Source of the DNA: Laburnicola sp. R22_1
Taxonomy: Eukaryota; Ascomycota; Dothideomycetes; Pleosporales; Didymosphaeriaceae
NCBI GenBank assembly: GCA_014281115.1
Contig: JACONQ010000017.1
Location: forward strand, 124,001 to 188,000
Reading direction: 5' to 3'
DNA length: 64,000 nucleotides
Positions within the stretch are counted from its first letter, which is position 1; every line of letters starts with the position of its first letter. The translations under genes and the position numbers were made by a program. The notes beneath the pieces are model-generated. The model was given only the letters and a program-made list of their open reading frames with translations. It was not told where the DNA came from and ran no database searches. Shown here piece after piece: positions 45,501 to 56,291 of this stretch.

Positions 45501-48500
45501 TGTAGTGCTGATAGGAGTACTCTGCGTGATTGTGGCGACTGAAGTCTCCGTCAGGGTGTTTTTCTGCGTGAGCGTAGAGCTTTCTATGAGGGTGTAACTT
45601 TCAGTCTGAGTAATTGTGGTCGGCACAAGCTCGGTTGCGGTCGAGGTGGAGAAGATCGTGGAGTTTTCCGTAAGTGTAAAGCTTTGGACAACGGTAGTCG
45701 GTACTTGGTCCGTTGTTGTCAGGGTAGAAAAGATGGTGGAACTTTCCGTATGCGTCAGGCTCTCAGTGATCGTAGTCTGTACTTGCTCCGTCGAAGTCAA
45801 GGTCGAAAAGATTGTGGAACTTTCTGTACGTGTCAGGCTCTGAATAACCGTAGTTGGTACTTGCTCCGTCGATGTCAGGGTCGAAAAAATTGTGGAGCTT
45901 TCCGTAAGTGTTAGGCTTTGAACAATCGTAGTTGGGATTTGTTGAGTTGCCGTCAAAGTGGAAAAAATAGTAGAGCTTTCTGTAAGAGTCAAGCTTTGTG
46001 TCAGAGTTTAACTTTCCGTGAGAGTCGACCGTTCAGTAATAGTGATGGGCACCTGTTCGGTCGTAGTCAATGTAGAACGGATTGTAGAACTTTCCGTAAT
46101 TGTAGAGCGGATAGTGGTGCTCTCCGTGATGGTCGCCAAGATAACAGAGCTTTCCGTGAGCGTGGTAGGCACATATTCTGTTGTTGTGCTGTTTATCGTG
46201 CTGACCACAGTAGTAGGAATTTGTTCCGTGGCGGTTAGGGTAGAGCGGATAGTGGTGCTCTCTGTGATGGTCGCCAAGATAACAGAGCTCTCCATGAGCG
46301 TGGTCGGCACATATTCTGTTGTCGTGCTGTTTATCGTGCTGACTACAGTAGTAGGAATTTGTTCTGTAGCGGTTAAGGTAGAGAAAATAGTCAGGCTTTG
46401 CGTAAACGTAGTCGGGACAAACTCTGTCGTAGTACTGTTAACTGTGCTGATCTCCGTAGTTGGGACTTGTTCCGTAGCGGTCAGGGTAGAGAAAATAGTC
46501 AGGCTTTGCGTAAAAGTAGTCGGAACAAATTCTGTCGTAGTACTGTTGATTGTGCTGATCTCCGTACTGAGGACTTGTTCGGTGGTGGTAAGCGTAGAGC
46601 GGATGGTCAGGCTTTGCGTAAAAGTCGTCGAGACGACTTCAGTCGTGGTACTATTGATCACGCTAACTACCGTAGTGGGTACCTGCTCCGTGCTGGTCAA
46701 GGTAGAGAGAATAGTCAAGCTTTGCGTAAAGGTGGTCGGAACAAATTCAGTCGTGGTACTGTTGACCGTACTAATTATGGTAGTGGGTATCTGTTCGGTG
46801 ACAGATGATGTAGAATAGATAGTTAGACTTTCAGTGAGCGTGGTCGGGACCAGTTCTGTTGTCGTACTGCTCACTGTATCTAATTACAGGAATATCAGTT
46901 AGCAAAAGCTTTGTACTAAGATACAAAATCTATATATGACATGGCTCTCGTACAGCTGCAGGACAAAAGTCTGAATATATGGCCTGCGTATCGCCCATCC
47001 TGGGGTAACACAAAGTATTCAGACTTTTTTCCTAGCTTTCCTCGCACTGTATGCAAAGACAACATTGCCTAAAATACGATACATGCATGGAGACTGTGTA
47101 CGATATGGATTGAAACAACGAGCTGCGCGCTAGGGTACGTACTAATCACCGTTGTCGGTACCTGCTCCGTTGCAGTAAGAGTCGAAAAGATCGTGGAGCG
47201 TTCCGTGAGTGTCGAGAAAATCGTTGAGCTAGTCGTCAAGGTCGTGCTCTCGGTTAAAGTGGTGCTCAGCGTTGTGCTTAGACTTTGTGTGAGCGTGATA
47301 CTCTGCGTGAGCGTGGTACTCTGAGTGATGGTAGTTGGCACTTGTTCTGTTGTGGTACTAAACGTAGATGCGCAAGTTAGCGGGCTTCCACAAGATTCTA
47401 TCATAATCATCTCTTAGTAAAGGAGCTACAGGACTAGGACTAAAGTCTGAGTACTATGTGTTACCTCGGGATGGGCGATACATAGGCCGAGTGTACTCAA
47501 ACTTTTGTCCAACAGAGCAGCTACAGCTGTTGAAATTTCATTATGTAACCCTGTGAGGAATTGTATACATGAAGCACGTGTGGGGGTGTCCGCGGGCAAC
47601 GAACCTGTTGATTGTACTGGTGATTATGGTTGGCACTAGCTCTGTTGAGGTCAAAGTCTCGGTAAGAGTTGCACTTTGCGTCAGCGTAGAGCTCTGAGTA
47701 GTTGTTGACAAGACGGTCGATACTTCTGTCAAAGTGCTATTTTGCGTGATCGTGGTACTCTGCGTGATAGTCGAGATGGAGATTGCTGTTCCCGTCAACG
47801 TGGCGCTCTGCGTGGTTGTCAAGCTCTGCGTAATGGTCGAAAGCGAGATTGATGTTTCCGTCAATGTGGCGCTCTGCGTAATGGTCGAAAGGGAGACGGA
47901 TGTTTCTGTAAACGTGGAGCTCTGTGTAATGGTAGAGAGAGCAATTGATGTCTCTGTTAATGTGGCACTCTGCGTAATAGTCGCGAGAGAAATGGACGTT
48001 TCTGTTAGCGTGGAAAGGGATAACGATGTTTCTGTCAGCGTAGCACTCAGCGTAATAGTCGCGAGAGAAATGGACGTTTCTGTTAGCGTGGAAAGGGATA
48101 ACGATGTTTCCGTCAGCGTGGCACTCTGCGTAATGGTCGCGAGAGAAATGGACGTTTCTGTCAGCGTGGAAAGGGATAACGATGTTTCTGTCAGCGTAGC
48201 ACTCTGGGTAATAGTTGAAAAAGTTGTCAAGCTCGTAGTAATTGTTGCGCTTTCCGTCGTGGTGGTTGAAATCGTTGCGCTCTGTGTAATAGTTGAAAGC
48301 AACGTGCTTGTAGAGCCTAGAAATGATAATTGAATTAGCAGTAGTCGGGTGTTAATACAGGAGTTTGAATGAACATGAAACATTTTATCCGTATACAAGG
48401 GTAAGTTACCCCCGGATGGAGGATAGAGAGCGCTCTTAGTCGGTTACAACAAACGATCTGGGGTGGACCATCCCCGGAAAAGTATGGGTGGAAGGAAAGT

Positions 48501-50684
48501 AGAAGGCGGAGGTGCTAGTTTGCCGGGCGGAGGCACACCGGCTTGTAGTTTGCCGTGGCTCTGGGTATCTCGGGGTCTACTTGAATCTTGGATTTCAGAC
48601 GGGTGGTTCTTTGAGACTTGGAGTTCAGACGGGACATCGCGGTGAGATGTTGGACGTGATGATTGATCATCTTCATCCTCGGACGATATCTTGACACCTG
48701 CGTCAATGAGTTCGATCGCCGACTGTATGTCTTTCTCCTCATAGTCGGGAGATAGCTTCACACCTGTATATGACAGGGCATTTGGGCTGGGCATGATGAG
48801 ATCGACGAGAATCCTGGGTCCAGTCCGAGCTTGGTGCCTTTTCTGCTGCAGGAAAGGAGTTTGAGTATAGTTGGCCTTGGTATTGCTTATCCTGGGGTAG
48901 CACTGTGTACTCAAACTTTTGTCCTAGTACTGTAGCTGGCCGGCTATTCTGACTGCCGATTCCGTGCTTAATCCCTCTCTCGCGCACAACGTCGGACGTT
49001 ATTGGCGGAAGGTGCTCCGCACGCACCCGGCATGAGCACCTGTGAGTCGGTGTTCACTCTTACGTAATAGCGCGCCTGGCGTATAGGCCAGATCGCCCAC
49101 TCGAGTTACTCAATCAATCTTTCACTCCACCTTTGGTGAGGGGTCACCTCCAATCCAATTGATGTTGGATATAAACCGCGAGATGGGTACGTGCCGCCCG
49201 CCCACTCATCTGAGACTTCGGTTAAAAACGACAAACAGACCAGATCAGCGCAAGGACTGTTATAGGAGCAGTGTCTGCAGGTGTCGGCCAGCCTCAGAGG
49301 ATCGGAGACAGATGGACACCTTGCCTTGCAGGTAAATTCCCTCGACGCGTTTTGTATAGTCTCAGCAAAGAAGCCCCATAGGAGGCACAACACATGTTCC
49401 ACCTTCGGACCCTTTAGAGCTTCGAACGGTGGAAGGGAGGCCGGGGGCGGAGGCGCGAGTTTCCGTGGTGGCATTGGCTTCGCATTCAAGGCCTTGTTCA
49501 ACCAGCTCGCGATTACAGACGGGTTATCTCGAAAGACCCACCGAGAGATCTGAGTTCCAGAAGGGTGACCCCAGAAAGTCCAAGTTCCAGACGGGCGACC
49601 CAGGAGTTCTTCATGGGTGGAGCGGTAGAATTCCTGGCCTCGATAGCTCGCTGCAACTCCTCGTCCTCGTCAGCTGATAATAGCATCATAGCTGCACGGG
49701 AATGTGGATCAACATCTTCACCAATCAGACTAAAATAGGTGGCGTTTTCGGCGCCGATTTGTTATCGTCATCGTCTTCGGACTTGTTGCGTTGCGACGGC
49801 TGAGCATTCAAGAAAAGTTTAAGTACAGTCAGTCTTGGTATTGTTTATCTTGGGGTAACACAGTGTATCCAGACTTGTTTTCCTAGTCTTATAGTAATAC
49901 CATTGGCGTTTGATGATTGAGTAAACGTCGATCTCGTGCCATTGTCGAAAAGAAAGGACACTCCCCGTTTTCATGAGGGTTTCCAATCTAAAACCGCGAT
50001 AAGTGAGAGTCCGTACCTTTGAAATGGTATCCCTGAATCTCCTGTATTCAGTACTCGCTCAAGAGAGAATCTCTATGATGTCATGCTTGCTTGACGTAAA
50101 GATTGCGCTCCCTTCCGACTTGATGCTGCCCTTGGCCGAGATCCTGGGAGACGATCGTTCGTCGCAGTTTTCCCATATGCTTTACCTGTCCTGGGGTAAC
50201 CGACCTTTGTATACGGATATAAAGTTTCTTGCTTGGGTCCTATCTCGAGAAACATAAAATACAAGGTTACGTACTCAGTGTGATCGTAGCGAATATGGTA
50301 GAGCTTTCGGTAGTCGTGGAAAGTGCTGTTTCCGTCAATCTCTCAGTAGTAGTAGTTGGTACGAGGGCAGTCTCCGTAAGAGTCGCTTGGACGGTCTCCG
50401 TCAAACTCTGGGTTAGCGTAGTGGATATAGTCGAGCTTTCAGTAGTCGTGGCAAGTATTGTAGCCGTATAGCTCTCTGTTATCGTGGCTGATTGGGTAAG
50501 TGTCTGTGTGAGAGTCGACAGCGTTGTCTGAGTGAAGCTCTGCGTCACGGTGGCGCTTTGCGTTGTTGTAGTCCGGAAAGTGGACTAGCAGATGTCAGTA
50601 CTCGGCAATAGGCAGTATACGTACCGTGTAGTAACCCAGAATGGGCAACGCAAGCGCAGATACGAGGACGTCGTAGAGCTGCAT
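42521..50684 (-). CDS. Secreted Ser/Thr-repeat (mucin-like) protein, one internal stop
   Basis: Nine exons on the minus strand: 50684-50625, 50584-50275, 48316-47605, 47357-47143, 46879-44474, 44421-44330, 44152-43203, 43060-42673, 42619-42521. Every junction keeps phase (GTACGT, GTTCGT, GTGAGT or GTAAGT donors; TAG/AAG/CAG acceptors), totalling 1,743 codons. Exon 1 is a signal peptide (MQLYDVLVSALALPILGYYT). The rest is almost wholly Ser/Thr repeats: blocks such as TESSTIFSTLTATEQVPTT and ETSLSLSTLTETSISLATI, and later TLPAETSTIFIT units. It ends RPFALGV with no membrane helix or GPI signal. Such proteins are heavily O-glycosylated wall or surface proteins. One TAA (46008-46010) interrupts the largest exon. 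Intron lengths are bimodal: 40, 52 and 53 nt versus 142, 177, 247, 263 and 1,958 nt. Confidence 0.82.
43100..43173 (-). repeat. Palindromic intron repeat, copy 1
   Basis: In a 142-nt intron of the mucin-like gene. On the minus strand: AGGGACAAAGGTTTGAGT, ..TATCGCCAATCCTGGGATAA, ..CAGTACCCAGGCTTTTTT. Arms are inverted copies of each other. Confidence 0.75.
46960..47033 (+). repeat. Palindromic intron repeat, copy 2
   Basis: In a 263-nt intron. AGGACAAAAGTCTGAATA at one end pairs with TATTCAGACTTTTTTCCT at the other; centre TATCGCCCATCCTGGGGTAA. Confidence 0.8.
47436..47510 (-). repeat. Palindromic intron repeat, copy 3
   Basis: In a 247-nt intron, opposite orientation to copy 2. Arms GGACTAAAGTCTGAGTAC and GTACTCAAACTTTTGTCC; centre (minus) TATCGCCCATCCCGAGGTAA. 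Flanks AGCTACAG and CAGCTACAG hint that the inverted repeats extend further. Confidence 0.8.
48850..48925 (+). repeat. Palindromic repeat, copy 4
   Basis: Inside the 1.8-kb insertion. AGGAAAGGAGTTTGAGTA and GTACTCAAACTTTTGTCCT arms; centre TTGCTTATCCTGGGGTAGCA. Confidence 0.75.
49811..49884 (+). repeat. Palindromic repeat, copy 5
   Basis: Inside the 1.8-kb insertion. AGAAAAGTTTAAGTACAG with GTGTATCCAGACTTGTTTTCCT; centre TTGTTTATCTTGGGGTAACA. A further fragment of the centre (GTTTATCATGGGGCAACA) occurs at about 44255 in another intron of the same gene. Confidence 0.7.
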
Positions 50685-51190
50685 GAGACTAGGAATGTGA
50701 ACTTACCGTGGTTGTCACTGTACTTATGGGATCGGCCTGTTCACATTAGCGCATCGCAAAGAAAGAAAAAAATTGCCTGTGTGCTTGTGGGAAAAGAGAT
50801 ATAGAAAACGGAAGCCGTGGCTACAATGCGACGATTGCAACTGATGTGTCTAGAGATTGTTAGCATCTGCTTGCCAAATGGAGGCATGCTGCCTCGGGAT
50901 AAGAGCCCAGAGGCAATTGACGGTGCACAGTGCGACCTTGAATTGTGATGCTGGAATTCCCCAGTGATCGTGAGTAACTGAAAGAAGGTGAGCCGACCTA
51001 AACATTCCCATATGTCCCGCAAGAGGGTGCGGTACGAGGATTTTCACGGCACGTGCTGGAATGAATGCCCAGTTGCATGTGCACCGTCGGCACAACTAGA
51101 AACGGCAAAGGATAGCCAATGTGCCAGGCCAACATCCAAGGAAATGTAATTATGGTCTTGGCTGATCCGTTCAGGCTGGCGCCTTTTGAT
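50685..51190. promoter_or_regulatory. Upstream region of the mucin-like gene
   Basis: About 500 bp between the mucin-like start codon and the left end of the pogo-type transposon. No specific site established; the transposon insertion marks the outer limit of the native promoter. Confidence 0.35.
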
Positions 51191-51192
51191 TA

Positions 51193-52978
51193 AGCCGGCT
51201 GACGTGGAACCTGCGCACCCCTAGAACCTGCGCACCCCACCAAAACGCGCACCGCGAACAAAAAGACGCGTATTTTATCAACGCCTATTATAGTTGCCAC
51301 TCTATACACATAGATTGAAAAGTAGTATCAGCTGCTGCCCTCGCTGTAGTTGCGACACGTCTCTGAGCTCTAGGCCTAGAGTTCTGAGCCTCTGTAGCAG
51401 CAGCTTGATCAATCGCACGCTTGATACTCTCGACGTCGGCAAATCTCTGATTGTAATCAATAGTAACCCGTTTACGCTTCCTCTGAGAGCTAGTAGCCTC
51501 TAGTTGATACTGTAGCCGAGAGATCTCTGATTCCTGCCTTGCTACTCGACTATTACCAATAGCTATTGCCTTACTCGCTTTCTGGAGCAGTCGGCGCGTA
51601 GATCTTGATAGGTTTTCTGATCTCTCAATAGCTCTCTGAGCCGCGTACACGTCTTGGGGTTTCTGAGGGGTGCGATAGAGTATATTAATTGCGCCGAGAT
51701 CCTGAAGTAGGCGTGGCGGCGTTGCTGGTCTGCCAATAACCTGTGAGGATTGAATTACCTGGTTAGGATTGTAGGGAATAAGGCCAGCAGCGCGCCAGCC
51801 AGCCCGAATTACTCTCTCTGAGAGGCCTTCCTCTCTGGCTAGGTGGTAGTAGCAAATAAATCGCTCTTTCTTGATAGGTGCGGCGTCGTCGAGGCTCGCC
51901 AGGTCGCGGATGAGATTTCTATAGTTTGACTTGATTACTGAGAACCCTGATAGATCTAGTGGCTGTAGGAGGTGTGTTGAATGAGGTGGTAGAAATAGAA
52001 GCTCTACTCGAGCCTGCTTACAAGCCCAGAGGAACTCAATATCCACATGGCTACTATGCGCGTCGCAGAGGAGTAGTCGGTATTGGCCACCCTCGGGCGC
52101 TGTTTCTGGTATAAACAGCCGGCGCAGCCACTCAAGGCCTATCTCCTTTGAGGTCCATCCATTCTCTGAGGTTGTATAGAGCCAATTTGGTATAGATGCC
52201 GGAAACCAGGTTGTCTGTAGGCTCTGGCCCTTGAATATAGCGGCGCAGGGCAGCTTCTGCCCTAGAGCTGATACAGCCTCAATTATTGAGACCCACTCGC
52301 GATTCTCTGGCGACTTGATGTAAGCCTTCTTTTTCTAGCTACTTGCGAGCACCCTAGAGTTGGTACCTACACCAAGGGCAATACCAGTCTCATCAATATT
52401 CCAGATATTCTCTGCCTGTATGCCCAGCCTAATTCTGACGCGCTCAAAGAGCTCAAGAAACGCGCGGATCTGTTCTGGAGTAGCTGCCTCAGCGCGACTA
52501 GTATCTAGCTTTCTTCCAATAACAGAGGCAACGCGAGGGTTGCGCCGTATGAAGGTTTGTATCCACCGCTTGCCTAGAGGCTCGACGTCGCCGTTCATAC
52601 GGAGAATTCGGATCGCCATTTCTCGCGCGCGCGTGTGAGGGAGGGTAGCCATTTGCGTCCTGCTCAAGGATCCACTCTACTAGGAAGTTCTCCTGATCCG
52701 GCGTCAATCGCTGTTGGTTGGCGTGGCTGGCGTGCTTGTTCGTTATGCCACCTAGTCGAGCGCGTAGGGTGGATGGAGGAATACCGTAGTCCTTTGCAGC
52801 AGCTCGTTGGCTTGTAAAAACACCGGCATTGAATTGCGCGATAGCTAATTGTATACTCTGCTCGCGGGCATCCATATTGAATAAGAAGTGTTGATAAAAT
52901 ACGCGTATTTCGTACGGGTACGCGTTTTGGTGGGGGTGCGCAGGTTCTGGGGGTGCGCAGGTTCCCCGTCAGCCGGCT
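51193..52978 (-). mobile_element. pogo/Fot1-type DNA transposon, nearly intact
   Basis: 1,786 bp between TA dinucleotides (51191-51192 and 52979-52980), the pogo/Tc1 target duplication. Inverted repeats start AGCCGGCTGACG and contain a direct doubling of GAACCTGCGCACCCC, then CCAAAACGCG; the two ends differ by a few bases only. One transposase gene on the minus strand fills the element. Confidence 0.92.
51288..52875 (-). pseudogene. pogo/Fot1-type DDE transposase with two lesions
   Basis: About 520 codons. N-terminal helix-turn-helix (FTSQRAAAKDYGIPPSTLRARL), CENP-B-type HTH (LVEWILEQDANGYPPSHARAR, RWIQTFIRRNPRV), and a DDE_1 catalytic core whose acidic residues are all present: IWNIDETGIALG, LLLCDAHSSHVD, THLLQPLDLSGF. 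The C-terminus is a basic coiled coil (SRVARQESEISRLQYQLEA, KRKRV). Two lesions only: a one-base frame change in an alternating CG run near 52629-52640, and a TAG at 52335-52337 (ASS-stop-KKKAY), expected Gln. The protein cuts and pastes its own element at TA. Confidence 0.9.
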
Positions 52979-53014
52979 TATGTGGACGGGCTTGACCTGT
53001 TATAGAGTCGATTT

Positions 53015-53110
53015 CAAGTCTTCAAAAGACAGTCTTCGCGACCTTTCGGTATTCCAAGTCTTCAAAAGACATACTTCGCGGCCTTTCGGTATTCCAAGTC
53101 TTCTTGGAAC
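53015..53110 (+). repeat. 40-bp tandem repeat, two and a half copies
   Basis: Unit CAAGTCTTCAAAAGACA..CTTCGCG.CCTTTCGGTATTC at 53015-53054 and 53055-53094, then a partial third. Three differences between the full copies. Confidence 0.8.
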
Positions 53111-53233
53111 ATAGGTAGTGATCAAGAAAGTTGCAGCATCGTACAAGTCCCTGCCATGGCGTTCTTTCCAGGAAATGCGGCCACCATAACTCCTAATTTT
53201 TATAGCGAGATTGCGGGAATAGTTGTGTAACTT

Positions 53234-53440
53234 ATCCGAATGGTGGTTGTCTGTTGGAGACATGCCAGCGCACACTGCCAGCTTTTAATATTGCTACGGC
53301 TCCCCTCACCAGCAAAGTATAACAGTCGCATGTGATGGAAGTATAGTTGTGTTGAACTTTGGTTCGGCTCCTTGTGAGTCACATATCGCCCGAAAAAATT
53401 TCGGCCCCTTCTACCGACAAATTCGTGTCGGTTGCAACAA
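53234..53440. repeat. Short dispersed repeat, copy 2, with 11-bp flanking direct repeats
   Basis: 207 bp matching 583-828. It is flanked by perfect direct repeats TTGTGTAACTT at 53223-53233 and 53441-53451, as expected for retroposition. The inner word GGTTCGGCTCC differs by one base from a polymerase-III B box, but no good A box was found, so a SINE assignment is tentative. A small hairpin CCGACA..TGTCGG lies at 53415-53430. Confidence 0.7.
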
Positions 53441-53451
53441 TTGTGTAACTT

Positions 53452-54140
53452 CAGCGAGTGCTCCCTTGCTAAACGCGGTGGCCCTGTTGTTTACTAGCCA
53501 CAGCCGCGCGCCAACACACCTCGAAAAGAACGAGGTAGATGATTTGAGGGCTGATCTTTATACTCATGTACGAGGCGAAGCTTCAAACTTCGCCTCAGGC
53601 CTGTTGTCGCTTTCCTGCACTAAGCCTTGAGACATGGCAACCCATCTCCTGCGCCCCCTCAGTCTGCAGCCCTGCTATTTTCCCGCTGTCCATTAACGTG
53701 AATGTCATCAGGTGCTGTACATGAAGACTACCCAGTTGGGTCATACATATTTCTTCTTCAAAGAAGACGCTGGTGTTGTGGTGTTGTTCACGATGTCATA
53801 ACGGGTCATCGGATGCTAGCTCCCGATCCGTCCCATACCTCGGTTATTGATTTCAAGCCGACACGACCCGAGAGCTGCCTCCTGATGGCGCAATACACCA
53901 TCACGATATCCCCCGCATCATCATGGTGAAACGGCTGTTATAACGCGCACGTTTCCCCACACATGGCCCCGCTCCTCTGTCCGTCCATGCATAGAATCAG
54001 CGCTACCGCCATGCCTACGCCTCCCTTCTCCCAGCATCGTCGAGACTGGCTTGACGAGGTGTTTGGACTGATTTCGCGGAAACGGAAAGAGAACCCGACC
54101 GTCAAGTTCACGGTACCAGTGTCACGAGTTCTGAGCGGCG
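53452..54140. other. Intergenic with a perfect hairpin
   Basis: A 9-bp perfect hairpin GAGGCGAAG-CTTCAAA-CTTCGCCTC lies at 53572-53596. Otherwise nothing supported. Confidence 0.5.
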
Positions 54141-54960
54141 ATGGCGCCTCCTCAACGGATAAGCCAGTGGTCGACAGGCCAGGACGGGCTGGATAATCTG
54201 AGAATGGAGGATATCAACTGCCCGAGCCCTGGAGAAGACGAGGTGTTGGTCCAAGTGCATGCCGTGAGCCTGAATTACAGAGACGCTGAGGGTATGTTAC
54301 ACCCCAGAATGCAGATGATCAGACGGATGGATTGCTGACGTATGCTGAAGTTGCAATGGGTCTCTACAACCATCACAAATCCGTTCACCACCCACCATCA
54401 CTTGCTCCCTGCAGCGACATGTGCGGCGTCGTCGTCGCTGTCGGCCCACATTCCGAGAACACGGCGGATCCGTACAAACACCCAGCCTTCCGACTCAAAC
54501 AGAGCGAGCGCGTAATAACCACTGACGGACCAAGTGCAAGCGGCAGATCTCGCAAACGGCCTCGGTGGACCTGCTCCAGGAGTCTTGACCCAGTACCGAA
54601 TCTTTCCAACCTACAACCTTGTCAAGGTACCGGACTACCTGACTGCCGAAGAGGCAAGCTGTTTGCCCATCGCCGCAATGACCGCGTGGATCAGCCTGAA
54701 CTGCATGCGGCCAAGTGGCCAGATAATCGGGCCGAATGAAACGGTGCTTTGCCAGGGGACTGGTGGTGTGAGCGTCGCTGCTCTTCAGATCTCCGCGGCA
54801 GCCGCCTCTGTGATATTGGCCGGCACTTGTTTGGTCAGGGAGGAGACAGTGTACCTATCCTCAATGGCCTCAAGCGTTACGCCTTCTTTGATTGTGTTTC
54901 GAGTCAGCGGAGGATGTCGCTCGCCATACAGGATATGGGATACGGTATACTGTAGCGGTT
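54141..54960 (+). pseudogene. Medium-chain dehydrogenase (quinone-oxidoreductase type), broken
   Basis: Starts MAPPQRISQWSTGQDG, then the GroES-like segment SPGEDEVLVQVHAVSLNYRD. A 66-nt intron (GTATGT..GAAG) splits the next codon and leads to PCSDMCGVVVAVG. After SERVITTD the frame shifts by one base to DQVQAADLANGLGGPAPGVL, then LVKVPDYLTAEEASCLPIAA, GQIIGPNETVLCQGTGGVSV (nucleotide-binding GTGGVS) and AALQISAAAASVIL, where homology ends. The catalytic C-terminal half is absent. Family members reduce NAD(P)H-dependent C=C or C=O bonds. With a frameshift and a truncation this is a decayed copy. Confidence 0.72.
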
Positions 54961-56291
54961 CCTTGCCGCTTTTCGGACGCTATGGCAAGGTTCCATGGTT
55001 CCGAGTTTTACGTCACCCTTCGGCTCCAGCCTCCCGGCTAGCGCTCAGCCTCCCGCCTGTTGCTGGCATCATCTTGGTCCTGGTTGGCCAGAAGATAGTA
55101 TCGTGTGGGGAAGATAGCCCTAGATCGGGCTTTTGCCAGCCCGGCCCCGCATGAAACGATCTTCATTCAAAGTTGCGGCTGATACCGGCGAGGCTTGCTT
55201 GGTTCCTGTTCGGGCAATCTGGACAAGGCTGGCGCCGCGCCGCCGTTGGCCGGGATGGCCGGGGGCCTAAGAGCTTGAATGTACAACATTCTGTCCGCTT
55301 GATAACTGATGCAAGCTGGCGCGTTTGGTGCGGCATTATCAGAACCTAGGACGAACGCTGAAGAGGAGTGTCGATAAGCTTGAGCACCGGCTCCCCGCTC
55401 CTATCCATGGATGGACCGAAGTCAGGTCAGGCGTCCTCTTGAAACTTGACTCCACGTGAAAATTTCAACGGTTTACGTCAAACTTAGCCCAAGTGGATAC
55501 CACAGAATTCAGGTCAACCTAACTTAGGTTTACTAGGGTTAATCTAACTAAGCTAAACTTAGCATAATGCTATAAAAATTTACGCTAGATTAGATTAATT
55601 AACTAAGAATACTATAATACCTTTAGTATTATAAAATATATTTAGAACTTTTTTAAAGTATAGTATTTAGTTTTATTTAAAAACTAATTTTAAATATTAC
55701 TACTTAATAATATAATAATAGTTTTTTTATAATTACCTTTTTATATATTATTAAATTAACCGCATTTTTATAATTTTCTTTTTACGCTCTTTTCAAATAC
55801 TAAGTAAGGGGCTCTAATTTTTATTATTATATTATTTAAGATAAAAGCCTTTATTATTTTACCCCTAGGTAGTTAATTTAACGCCACATTCTACTTTAGT
55901 AAGTAGGGCACGCTACCTACATATCAGGTCACCTAACACTAATTTCAAGTCAGGTTGACGTGTACGGACTACGTGGATACCGCGCAATCATGAATCAGGC
56001 ATGGAAGGAAAATACTCGCCGGACGAAAGAATGACCCGTCAATTTCCGAGAGACACTGCCCTGATTCAGTAACGATGTGGCATTACCAATGCGTCGGCGC
56101 AAGATAAGGCACGCACGTAAATATCTCGAGGCTGCCCACCAGTTCGGTTTCTCCATCTTCCCCAGGTCACACTTCTACCCCGTGGCTCCCCGCTCCGTGA
56201 CCTTCCCCGGTCAAACACCTTGTCCGAGCAGAGATCAATCAACCCTCCGCGCTACGCCGGTTGTACTCACCATCACGATATCAACGACAAC
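54961..56291. other. Intergenic with AT-rich RIP-like island
   Basis: Between about 55540 and 55910 the sequence is overwhelmingly A+T (runs such as TATTATAAAATATATTTAGA) in contrast to about 50% GC on both sides, as in RIP-mutated repeats. It is bracketed by related words: AGTGGATACC near 55491 and ACGTGGATACC near 55971, and GTCAACCTAACTT at 55514 facing AAGTCAGGTTGAC at 55948. A degraded inverted-repeat element is likely. No gene. Confidence 0.6.

Larger units (their letters stand above)
48388..50217. mobile_element. TA-flanked insertion inside the largest intron of the mucin-like gene
   Basis: 1,830 bp lying within the 1,958-nt intron 48317-50274. Both ends are flanked by TA (48386-48387; 50218-50219) and show imperfect inverted repeats: TCCGTATACAA.GGT..GTTACCCC.GGA at the left and its complement at the right. 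TA duplication plus short inverted ends suggest a Tc1/mariner-like element or a large non-autonomous relative. Inside are two palindromic repeats and minus-strand fragments rich in Ser/Asp/Glu and Pro (SSEDEDDQSSR; LLSADEDEELQRAIEARNS; KLAPPPPASLPP twice), which I cannot assign. No transposase motif seen. Confidence 0.5.

Noticed and set aside
46018..46818. Plus-strand Val/Ser-rich open frames opposite the mucin-like exons
   Set aside because: They mirror the codon periodicity of the Ser/Thr repeats; the minus strand has signal peptide, introns and phase.
53000..53275. Minus-strand frame starting MCAGMSPT, also seen at 379-642
   Set aside because: The shared start comes from the dispersed repeat; the two frames diverge at once and look noncoding.
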